DNA of 12,905 nucleotides, taken from assembly GCA_900617975.1 (NCBI GenBank), contig UZAE01012194.1, forward strand, positions 27,523-40,427, given 5' to 3'. Position 1 is the stretch's first letter; each line of letters opens with the position of its first letter. Positions 1 through 8,199 of the stretch are shown piece after piece. Under the pieces are notes generated by a model that saw only the letters and a program-made list of their open reading frames with translations, searched no databases and was not told where the DNA came from. Made by a program: the position numbers and the translations under genes. The stretch is from Rodentolepis nana (lineage: Eukaryota > Platyhelminthes > Cestoda > Cyclophyllidea > Hymenolepididae).

Positions 1-24
1 CTTCGTGTAGTTAGTGCACCCAGT

Positions 25-57
25 GGGGGTGGGGTGGGGGGGGGGGGGAGGGGAAGG
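25..57 (+). repeat. G-rich low-complexity tract
   Basis: G runs of 4 to 13 are broken by single T or A residues. The tract could fold as a G-quadruplex on the plus strand. It resembles the tract at 5292-5338, including a GGTGGGG element. Confidence 0.8.
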
Positions 58-231
58 CGCCAAGCAGTGGAGCGAAGGAAAGAAAATCAGATCTGCGAAA
101 AGGTGGAAGTTCAAGGACTATTATTTTGAAATGAGCATAAAACCGGGAATATTCATTGAACCGGTACTCCATAACTAGTCGAATCTTAGAGCTATTTAAA
201 TACAAGTTTTAGCCCAAACGAATGCCAACAT

Positions 232-257
232 GGAGGGGGTGGGGGTGGGGGGGAGGA
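232..257 (+). repeat. G-rich low-complexity tract
   Basis: Three G runs of 5 to 7 are separated by single T residues, with GGAGG flanks. It has G-quadruplex potential. Confidence 0.75.
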
Positions 258-1547
258 ATGGACGGAAATTTCCCAATACCAGGTCAGACTGCCACAAAAG
301 CTCCTTCCATTGACTGCCTCGTTTTCTGATAGAACCAGAAGCAATACGGTAAGCAGCCGCCTCTGTCTCTCTAAGTGCCAGCGCACTTACGAGTGCCAGC
401 ATGCGGTGGAAAGCTTGATTGCCTCAAAATTACATTTTGCCAGACCCCAGGGAAGCTATAAGTTTCTTAGCTCACCATTCCATCGCATGCAATATCTTCT
501 CGCGTCAGGACAAGCAAAGAATGGTGGATCTATGAGTAGAAGTCTGGGGATAAGTGACAGAAGAGGGTCTGAAAGAAGTGAAGTAGTTTCGCCTTTCAGG
601 TGATTGACATGGCAACGAATGTGCCATGCAATTTCCATTGATGCGAGAACAGAATAGGAAAAGTTTTAATTCCTCTTATGGTGAGATTTTCTGGATATGT
701 CAATACTTAAAGTATTACAAGGCGATACCATTGTCTCAAGAAAAGTGGCCTTAATGCGTGTAAACGTCCCTCCCATTTTCCAATGTAAATTTCATTCTTT
801 GTAATTCAGTGAACTGCGAGTAAGTTTAATGAGAAATTGGCGATTACCTTCCTTCATAAGGGAATATCAATTGCAGAGATGGAGCAAAAACGCAGGTGAA
901 AGTGAATGTACAAAATTTATCAAATAAATGAGAATTTGGGCAGGTAATAGAAGACTAATTAAATTTAACACTTGTTTTTCGTATTCGAGTCACTTAATAA
1001 TCTTTTGATATGCTCGCCAAATTGTTGGCAAACACAAATCCTCCCATTTGTAAATCACCCTTTAGAGGTCCAATTTCCCAGCCACCTTTTAATTAGGACG
1101 ATTGAAGTCCGAAAAATGTGGCTCTTTGCGTGGTATTTCTCCGATGCAATTATCAGTGCATTTTTATCCCATTATCTCCCTTGAAAATAGCCTAAGTGTC
1201 CATACTTTCCTTAGTTTTATTTAAAATGAGAATTTTTCTGCTGTTCAGCCTCAGAAAAGGACAAATAATGAGGGGACTCCAAAGAGAGCAGGTGCAGGAT
1301 GAAACACTAACGATATGTCAAACAGCACTCTCCCGTGTCCTCTGGCTGGGATTTTGTGAAATCCAGAGAAAGGAGCATGGTCTGAACTAAGCTATCAAAA
1401 GGGGGTGTGCGATAGACTTGTCTCCACCTGGCGCCCACTAGACAACGTATACCCACACAGCAAAAAAAGTCAATAAACTGACAGATGACTTTTGACTACA
1501 AACTACCATGACCCCACTGTATGTCATATTCGACCACTTCAACAGTG

Positions 1548-1630
1548 CTCACCTTACCTTTTTCTCTACCTTTGTGTCTGTCTCTTTTTCTCACCTTACC
1601 TTTTTCTCTACCTTTGTGTCTGTCTCTTTT
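1548..1630 (+). repeat. Two tandem copies of a 42-bp pyrimidine-rich unit
   Basis: The unit begins CTCACCTTACC and ends TGTCTGTCTCTTTT, and the second copy starts at 1590. Because the period is divisible by three, a frame through it repeats the same 14 residues (SPYLFLYLCVCLF core). I see this as a minisatellite, not a gene. Confidence 0.8.
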
Positions 1631-1762
1631 ACCTCTTTAAAACACTCTTCTGTTCACTCCCCCCCCCTCTCAAATTTTTCACTTTGATGTTCTTTCCCGT
1701 CTGTGAAGCCTGAAGTCAACTAAAGGGCTAATGATAACCATCAAAACGCCTGTCATTTGATA

Positions 1763-1780
1763 TAAATAAATAAATAAATA
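1763..1780 (+). repeat. AAAT microsatellite
   Basis: About four and a half units of TAAA in an AT-rich spacer. Confidence 0.8.
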
Positions 1781-1996
1781 TTAGAGTGCACAGAAGGTCA
1801 TTGAGATAAAGCTGCCAACAAAATCACCGACAAAGGAAGTGCCGATCAACCCGGTCACCTCGAGGTAAGCATGCAATTTCTGTGAGCGCAAAGATGTCGA
1901 ATGAAAATCGACGAAATGAGGAATTGTCGTGGAGTTCAGAGCAGCAAGTTGCTTGGATTCATCAGTGACGGTCCGCAAGAGAAATTCACCACCCAC
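1781..1996 (-). other. Weak candidate exon or ORF, unknown product (71 aa)
   Basis: A minus-strand frame runs 71 codons and can be extended back to an acceptor-like TTTGTAG around 2010, ending in a hydrophobic stretch near FVGDFVGSFISM. On the opposite strand a short open frame lies between CACAG (about 1793) and a strong CTCGAG/GTAAGC donor (about 1864), reading KVIEIKLPTKSP and onward. I recognise no domain in either. This may be an exon of a neighbouring gene, a pseudogene relic or chance. Confidence 0.2.
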
Positions 1997-2527
1997 CTCC
2001 CCTGCCTACAAATGCATCTGATTTGACTGTTCGCCCAGCTGTGAACAAAATACCAAACGCCTTTACTACGGAGTCTTCTGAGGCTCTGCACTTTCCGATT
2101 TAAAAGTTAATTATTTTACATAAAGACTCATATCAGATGTAGTGCTACTTCTTATTCCCTCCGCATTCGTATTAAAAGATCAATTAATGTACTTGTGAGT
2201 GAAGGTAAAAGTGCAATCAGAAGGATCTAAAGATTTTGGTGGCAAAATAAATGCTCGAGATTAGGATAAATGCAAATTCTCCGTGTGGCGGCGAATTTCC
2301 TGTGACGAAATTCTGAGGAGTGAGAAAGCACACCAGCATTTGCATACCTACAGTTTAGCTAAACCAACACCTCAAGCATTTAACTAATTTATTTAGATTT
2401 AAACTCCCAGAGAGGAACGCTGAAGAGCTCAAATTTTAATCAATATCTAGGCCCATATTTTTGGTTAAATGAAATCCACTAAATCACTCACAACAACAAA
2501 ACTACATTTAATTGTTCAGCTTTGATA

Positions 2528-2533
2528 TTTATT
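2528..2533 (-). terminator. Poly(A) signal of gene A
   Basis: AATAAA on the minus strand lies 43 nt beyond the stop codon at 2576-2578. It is a reasonable cleavage signal giving a short 3' UTR. Confidence 0.6.
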
Positions 2534-2575
2534 CGCGGTAAAAATGAGTGACTCAGTGCAGAGAAGTGATGGGGT

Positions 2576-4587
2576 TTAGTTAAAACAGAACCACAAAAGA
2601 AGACCAATGAAGGCCAGGATTGATGATGTGAGGCTACAACCAGCACAGAAGGGCTCCTTGTCGAAGGGTGGTGCACACATGGCATACTTCATCGCCTGTG
2701 CCACGAAGGTGTTGTCAATTGTCTTGTGGAAGAGGTAACTGAAGGGACCGTTGGCAAAGACTGCAACGTCATCCCCACCATGTGTTGCCCAGCCAATTGG
2801 AATCAATGCCTGCAATTGAGTGTCCTTGCCAAACAAAGTCTCGTCTTTCATGTTCCAAACATTGTCTCTAGTATCATTAATTTTTGATCCTGGACCAGTC
2901 ATGTAGCCAACCGGCTGCATGCCTTTGTCATCTAGAGTCTTTCAAAAAGATTCAAAGCGTGAGAATTCAGGTAGAGAAGGTTTTAAGTAAATGAACAATC
3001 CTACTTCATTGCCCTTCACAAGATCTGGGAGGAACAGACTTCGGAAACGACTGGGTTGACCAACCAATGCAAAGGAGTGCGAGTGGTCAGCTGTTACAAC
3101 AAGCAATGTTTCCTCGGGATTCACCTCCTTGAAGATATCCTCAATGACTCGATCGAAGACATGCTGCTCTGCAAATGACTTCCTGAAATGCATTAATAAT
3201 GAAATCACTGAAGGTGAACCATTCTCATTGGTTTGGCTTAAATTATGAACACAAAACAAACATGGCTCTGTTTTCGTGGTGGGCCTGATCGATTCTAGCT
3301 CCCTCGAGGAACAGGAAAAAGCCGTTGGGACTCTTTTTTAGAATTTTGATTGCAGCCATGGCTTGTTCGTATAGTCCAGGATCACCTTGGGGTCTATCCA
3401 ACTCATAAGGAAGATGAGATGCTGAGATCAAACCTATTCGGACAGAAGTAAACAATGAAGGCTCAATTAGGCATGACATCATTCACTATGACTTGACATG
3501 GAGGACAAATTTACTTAGAGCATAATCGTAATCCTCAAAGTTGATCTTCTTGAAAGCATCTGGACTGTCTGCATAGACGTACTTGCGACCCTTCGACTTC
3601 TGCGTGGACTCCCATTCCTTCGGCAAATTTCTTCCATCCCAACGTTTTCCCTTCGATTGCTTATTGCTAGGCAACGGTTCAGTATCAGGATAAAAGTACT
3701 CTTGAGCACCACCCATAAGTACGTGGATATCTTGGTGTTCATGTATGAGTTGATAGGCCAAATCAGTACAAGCACAAAACGCACCCTTTTCACATGGCAA
3801 CATTCTGAATTTATAAGAGACGGTTTAGACAGGGAAGTTGATGTTGAGGGCGAAAAAATGAAGAACTTACGAATCTACCTCCCAGTCACGAAAGGCGACA
3901 TGACCATAGCAACCAGCTGGTGAGGCATGAGTAATTCTTGATGAGGTCACAATGCCTGTCCACTTTCCTGCCTTTTGAGCTGCAGTTAGAACAGATTCTG
4001 TCTTCTCTTCGTCGGAGTACATTTTGCATTCCTTGTAGAAAACCTCGCCTGTCACACCTATCATGGCTGTTCTCGTCTTGGTACCTGTAATGCAGAAACA
4101 CACCTTCGGTCACATTTTCCCTTCGAATTTCTAGGTGGTGGTCAAGGCGGCACTTCGTACCTGTAAGATAGGCTGTGGCGGAGGAGGCAGAGTCAGTGAC
4201 CATGGTTTCAAGATCATAGGTCCTGCAGAGGGAGGAGAACTCCCAGTCCTCGAATGGGTGCTTCTCAGCCTTACCAGTGGTGTTGGTGCGATCAAATCTA
4301 GTGGCGGCGAGTGTAGGAATTCCCATGCCATCACCGAGAAAGAGAATCACATTTTTCGCCTTCTTTGCCTTCGAGTAGAAATCGGGAAATAGTCTGTTCG
4401 CCTTGTCTATTTCCTTCCGAGCTAGGTCCTCCCAGTAGGATGGAGGTATCTCCTGCTTCAAGATGGTGAATGGTGGGAAGGGATATGTGATGGGTTTCTG
4501 ACGCGCCTGGTAAGCGTCTGGCTCATCGGCAAAGGCCACTTGGAGAAGATGAAGTAGAAGGAATACAATCACAGACTTGATTGCCAT
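2576..4587 (-). CDS. Alkaline phosphatase A, GPI-anchored type, six exons (547 aa)
   Basis: This is an ectoenzyme that hydrolyses phosphate monoesters using two zinc ions and one magnesium ion. Exons on the minus strand are 4587-4161, 4084-3871, 3804-3515, 3433-3262, 3182-3005 and 2938-2576. Introns are 66-81 bp, all GT-AG, with phases 1, 2, 1, 2, 0, and the joined length is 1644 nt, an intact frame. Residues 1-20 form a signal peptide. Family landmarks are all present: D86 in LGDGMG, nucleophile S133 in TDSASS, H195 and S197 in THASPAG, R208, E354/D359/H363 in LEGARIDQAHH, D400/H401 in TADHSH, and H480 in HGGDDVAVF. A small polar stretch near 525-531 followed by a hydrophobic end (LAFIGLLLWFCFN) fits GPI attachment. 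Sequons lie at N102 and N448. The reading frame stays open upstream to 4848, but I chose the Met at 4587 because it starts the signal peptide and a TATA box lies 32 bp upstream. The substrate in vivo is not visible from sequence. Confidence 0.95.
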
Positions 4588-4618
4588 GACTATGGAGAAG
4601 CAACTCCACTGTGTGCGT

Positions 4619-4626
4619 CTTTTATA
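4619..4626 (-). promoter_or_regulatory. TATA box of gene A
   Basis: TATAAAAG reads on the minus strand, beginning 39 nt before the chosen ATG. With the usual spacing of about 30 nt to the transcription start, the 5' leader would be only about 10 nt. The same element is present in gene C. Confidence 0.7.
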
Positions 4627-4699
4627 TGAACCTTGGTGTGGGGTGGGGTCTAAAGGCAATATTTCATAGGGCGGCATGCAACTTGGCTCGTATGAATGA

Positions 4700-4750
4700 G
4701 GGTGGGTGGTGGAGTGGTGGAGTGGTGGGGTGGTGGGGTGTGGTGTGGGG
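4700..4750 (+). repeat. GGTGG/GGAGTGG repeat upstream of gene A
   Basis: About 50 bp of GGTGG, GGAGTGG and GGGGTGG units lie 113-163 bp upstream of the gene A start codon. The coding strand carries the C-rich complement. It could form G-quadruplex or i-motif structures or bind C2H2 zinc-finger proteins. It is conserved in copy 2. Confidence 0.75.
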
Positions 4751-5067
4751 ATGAAGATGAGTGTGAGGTGGTGGTCAAGAGAATGTCTGAATTCAATTGA
4801 ATTTGTGTCTTCTTTGTCGGTGGAGTTCTCTCTTTCACTTAGTTGCATTTTTACTATATGGCAACAAATACTTTATCAATTTTCTAAAACAAAACTAATT
4901 ATGTTTATTTCTTCATTAATTAAGACTCATTATTAAATAAAATATAGAAATTTATTTCATAACTTGGATTTCAAGCATTTGATAAATTTTCTTGACACAG
5001 CGTCGTAGAATATTTCGATATTTGCCTAACTTTCTTCATTGCCTCAAGTAGGTGGATAGTGGTCTAC

Positions 5068-5106
5068 TAATGAGTTCAATGCTCATTAACGGAGAGTCCA
5101 TTAATG
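5068..5106. repeat. Overlapping inverted repeats rich in TAAT/ATTA, 5' flank of gene A
   Basis: TAATGAG (5068-5074) pairs with CTCATTA (5082-5088). CATTAA-GGA (5084-5093) pairs with TCC-TTAATG (5097-5106) around GAG. The arms overlap, so alternative hairpins are possible, and the TAAT cores match homeodomain-type sites. The block lies about 500 bp upstream of gene A and is intact in copy 2 (12638-12676). Confidence 0.5.
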
Positions 5107-5291
5107 CATTTGCTGTTGTCTGATGGATGCCTTCGATGAGGACCATAAACTAGTACCAACAGAAAAAGTACGTTAAGTGAAATAACTGCCGGGTTTATTG
5201 CACAAAATCGTAATTTCAATGGCACCGTTGGACATAAAAGTCTCATTCAAAATGATTGACTTTTCTTGCTCTTCAGTCTCGTCTGCACCTC

Positions 5292-5338
5292 GAAGGAGGG
5301 AGGGAGGTGGGGTGGGGGGGGGGGGGGGGGGGGGGGGG
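5292..5338 (+). repeat. G-rich tract ending in long poly-G
   Basis: GGAGG/GGGAGG repeats grade into an uninterrupted G run that stops at the N. The same tract recurs at 12862-12905 at the end of duplication copy 2. Confidence 0.85.
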
Positions 5339-5339
5339 N
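5339..5339. other. Single-N assembly placeholder between poly-G and poly-C
   Basis: An N sits directly between a long G run (left) and 15 C residues (right). A natural sequence switching strand composition at a single unknown base is unlikely, so this probably marks a join of two read or contig ends. Confidence 0.75.
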
Positions 5340-5354
5340 CCCCCCCCCCCCCCC
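5340..5354 (+). repeat. Poly-C run of 15
   Basis: It follows the N directly. It may be the true right edge of a homopolymer region or an inverted contig end. Confidence 0.8.
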
Positions 5355-6153
5355 AACATTTAATTTATCGCTCTTTCGTGCTTAACATTTATTCCAGCAT
5401 AAATCTCACGTCTCACACTTCATTAAAAAGAAATACTTCCTTTATAACAAAATAGGTGAAATATCCTGATGGGATATGTACCTCGCCAATAAAATACGAA
5501 TTTTGTTGCAAAATTTTCGCAGATCGACTGACCTGTTTGAAAACCTCAAATAAATGCAGCTGTGAATGCGCACACAATGTGGATTCTGGTAGGTTCTCCC
5601 TTCTTGACGTTAGTTTCACAAGATAACGCCAGAATGTACGAGAATAAATGAAGTACTGATGAACGAAGTGTCAGTGAAGTGTATTTGGGTAAGAAAAAAG
5701 AGCTTAACTCATTAAACTTGATTGGAGTTCTTGAGTCGAACATTATATTTGGATGATATAAACCTCAAATCTGAGATTTAAGTAATATTATTTGCAATCT
5801 GTTTTCAGACAAAGAGTTATGTAAGAACTGTGCGAAGTTATACCAGGAAAATTAGCTGGAAGATGATAACGAACGATAATCCTGGAATTCAAAATAAAAT
5901 AAAAAATAATATTCCGACTGGTCGATGGAAATGCAATCAACTAACATTAACTCTCAATTCTTGAATTAAAGGAAAATTTATTATTTTTTTATAATGATTA
6001 TTACATTTTGCGTATTAGTAAATTAGCGAAAATGTGCATCAATAATATTACAATTCTAACTCAACAAAAGATATCATTATTAGAAAACTTAATTAACCTC
6101 AGCATGCTCCACTAATTTCACACAAACGGAAGTCGAATTAAGTAAAACAACGA

Positions 6154-6159
6154 TTTATT
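6154..6159 (-). terminator. Poly(A) signal of gene B
   Basis: AATAAA on the minus strand lies about 73 nt beyond the TGA stop at 6232-6234. This is the nearest canonical signal. Confidence 0.6.
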
Positions 6160-6231
6160 GTCGAGTAGTACCGTAGCTTTTAATAACAATGAGTAGAAAA
6201 TTGTGATTACAGTTGAGGCTGAGAGAAGGGT

Positions 6232-8143
6232 TCAAGTAAAGCCATCACAGGGTGAATTCATTCTATCATATGGTTCGACTCCTAGTGCCAGTTTCATGGT
6301 TTGGGCAATGAAGGTGTTGTCCACATTGGCGTGGAAGAAAGCCGAGAGGGGTCCGGTTGCGTAGACGCCGACATCGTCACCACCGTGGGAGGCAATTGGA
6401 AGTGGTACTAATGTCTGCTGCTTATAGCTCCAGTCGAAGATATCTTCGTAAGCGGGATTTTTTCGAAAATCCCGATTTAAACCATTTGGTCCATTCATGT
6501 AGTTGAGTCCTTGTAATGGCATCTTATCATCGGTCTGTAAGTGGAAAGAAATACGATTAAAAAGCGAGAGATTCCTCCAATTGGTAAAAGATTAAAGCAT
6601 TTTCCTTACAAGATTGCTATAATATTGATCAATACCAAGGACACTTTGGAATCGTCCGGGTTGGCCAACCAATTCAAGTGCGTGCGAGTGATCAGCTGTG
6701 ACAATTAACAATGTCTCCTTTAGATCAACTGATGCTTGGATGTAGTTTATAATTTTATCAAACTCCAACATCTCATCGAGGGAATACCTAAAGAAAGGAA
6801 AATGACAATTTGCCAAAATTATTTTGGATTTAATTGGACAAAATTCGTGAATTTCTTTTACCGTCCATTATTATCGTGATGAGCGTGGTCAATTCGTCCA
6901 CTCTCAATGAAGAGGAAGAATCCATTTTTCTGTCGTTTGAGAACTTCAAGACCTGTGCGTACGTAATCTAGAAGATTTGGTTCGCCCATTGGAATGTCGT
7001 GCGTATACGGAAAATGTCCAACGTAAGGAAGTGCTAGTTCGAAAAATGACGGGGTTGTGAGAAGATGAATAAATAAAGTCATTATAATTAAATGCATATG
7101 ATGGCTAACCCAAAATGTAATCATTCTCTGATGGTTTGCATTTTGACAAATCTTCTGGCTCGCCGACAAAGCAGAAGTTTTTGTTCTCCTTAGTTTTATT
7201 TCCAATCCATTCTTCAATCAGATTTCTCCCATCCTCTCGAATGCCCACATATTCACTTGCCTTGGGCTTAGCTGCTTTGGGAGCGAAATTCTCCTGTCCA
7301 CCGCCAACTATCACATTGATGTATTGGTGGTTCTGAATCAACTGGCAAGCAATGTCTTGACAGGGCATTTCTTCATATTCTTGTGGGCAAAAGTCCTTTA
7401 TTTTCCTGTTGAAAGAAGGTTTACATCATTGGTAAATGGCGTCAAAGTTACTGGTCATAAGGACAATGGAGGTTGAACTAACACGTCACTCTCCATGTCA
7501 CGGTGGGTGACATGAGCATAAGTGCCTGATGGAGAAGCATGGGTTATTCTTGTGTTTGTAATAACACCAGTTGCTTTGCCAGCCCTGTAAGCAGCTTCAA
7601 GAACTGATTGCGTGAAATGCTGTGAGTCCCATTTTCCACATTGTTTGACGTTTAGATTGCCGTCGATTCCAATCATGCCAGTTCGCGTTTTCGAGCCTAG
7701 AAAATAAGACGAATTAGTGGTGTAATAGCCTTCTCACCAGTCAGGTAGGCATTAGCTGAACTGGCGGAATCAGTAACTGATGTCTCAAGATCATAGGTTC
7801 TGGCCATCGTATTGAAATCCCACTCTTCGAAGGGGTGGAAAACAGCAGAGCCATTTCGACCCTGCATTTCCGCGATGTAGAATCGACTGGCAGAAATTGT
7901 TGGCATTCCCATACCATCACCCAAAAACATGACCACATTCTTGACATTGGGGGAGTTTCTCAGTGAGCTGAACATCTTGCAATCTTTGGCGAACCTTTCC
8001 TTGGCCTGTCTTACCCAGAAATCTGGACTTATTTCCTCCTTCACCACTTTCAGTGGCTCTGGCGGTGGGTCATTTGGGTCTGCTTTTACAGCCCTCGTAC
8101 ACACAAGAAGTGCGAACAAACTAAGAACTTTCAGAACCTCCAT
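6232..8143 (-). CDS. Alkaline phosphatase B, predicted secreted, six exons (522 aa)
   Basis: This is a divergent paralogue of gene A with the same architecture. Exons are 8143-7738, 7696-7483, 7405-7110, 7033-6862, 6787-6610 and 6534-6232. Phases are 1, 2, 1, 2, 0 as in A, and exons 2, 4 and 5 have exactly the same lengths (214, 172, 178 nt). The total is 1569 nt, an intact frame. Intron 1 is only 41 bp; the others are 74-77 bp. Residues 1-21 form a signal peptide ending near VKA/DPN. The catalytic set is complete: D76, nucleophile S126 in TDSASS, H188 and S190, R201, E349/D354/H358 in IESGRIDHAHH, D395/H396 and H472. Sequons lie at N97 and N276. The protein stops after DRMNSPCDGFT without a hydrophobic tail, so a GPI anchor is not expected and a soluble, secreted enzyme is likely. 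I prefer the Met at 8143 to upstream in-frame Mets because the signal peptide starts there and a TATA box lies 42 bp upstream. Confidence 0.94.
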
Positions 8144-8184
8144 TGTGCTAGGGTAATGAATACTTTTCTCAGTAAATTGTGCCA

Positions 8185-8193
8185 TTTTATATA
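8185..8193 (-). promoter_or_regulatory. TATA box of gene B
   Basis: TATATAAAA on the minus strand begins 50 nt before the ATG at 8143. A TCATT initiator-like sequence lies 34-38 nt downstream of its first base (8155-8159), which would give a leader of roughly 14 nt. The initiator assignment is inference. Confidence 0.65.
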
Positions 8194-8199
8194 TCTCAC

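Larger units (their letters stand above)
1..2123. other. Intergenic region downstream of gene A
   Basis: Apart from two G-rich tracts, the 42-bp tandem repeat, the AAAT microsatellite and one weak candidate exon, I see no gene. The short open frames lack recognisable motifs and convincing splice context. Composition is AT-rich from about 640 onward. Confidence 0.6.
2124..5338. repeat. Segmental duplication, copy 1 (carries gene A)
   Basis: This block matches 10287-12905 in the same orientation. Homology starts abruptly at AGACTCATATCAG (2124 and 10287) and continues through the 3' flank, the gene, the promoter and about 700 bp of 5' flank into the G-rich tract. The left part (to 3259) shows scattered substitutions and indels. 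The part from 3881 to about 4770 looks identical to copy 2. Confidence 0.9.
4640..6150. other. Spacer between genes A and B
   Basis: The left half is the 5' flank of gene A (GGTGG repeat, AT-rich DNA, TAAT dyad, poly-G). From 5355 the sequence is single-copy within the window and becomes very AT-rich near 5880-6110. No gene is supported. Confidence 0.6.

Noticed and set aside
310..603. A 97-codon plus-strand frame as a small gene
   Set aside because: It has no recognisable motif, a low-complexity neighbourhood and overlapping open frames on the other strand. It looks like a chance frame.
1492..1713. A plus-strand frame with repeated SPYLFLYLCVCLF segments that looks like a membrane protein
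   Set aside because: The hydrophobic repeats come from translating a pyrimidine-rich 42-bp tandem repeat. There is no start context, no domain and no splice support.
4135..4392. An 85-codon plus-strand frame, repeated at 11705-11962
   Set aside because: It is antisense to exon 1 of the phosphatase. Its conservation between copies follows from the duplication and needs no coding function.
3886..4848. A 320-codon minus-strand open frame, repeated at 11456-12418, as one continuous gene
   Set aside because: It runs through the promoter, exon 1, intron 1 and then the wrong frame of exon 2. The family alignment and GT-AG sites at 4160 and 4085 show that the true protein leaves this frame at the intron.
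6270..6290. GGTTCGACTCC resembling a tRNA T-arm
   Set aside because: It lies within the coding part of exon 6 of gene B, and no acceptor or anticodon arms can be paired around it.
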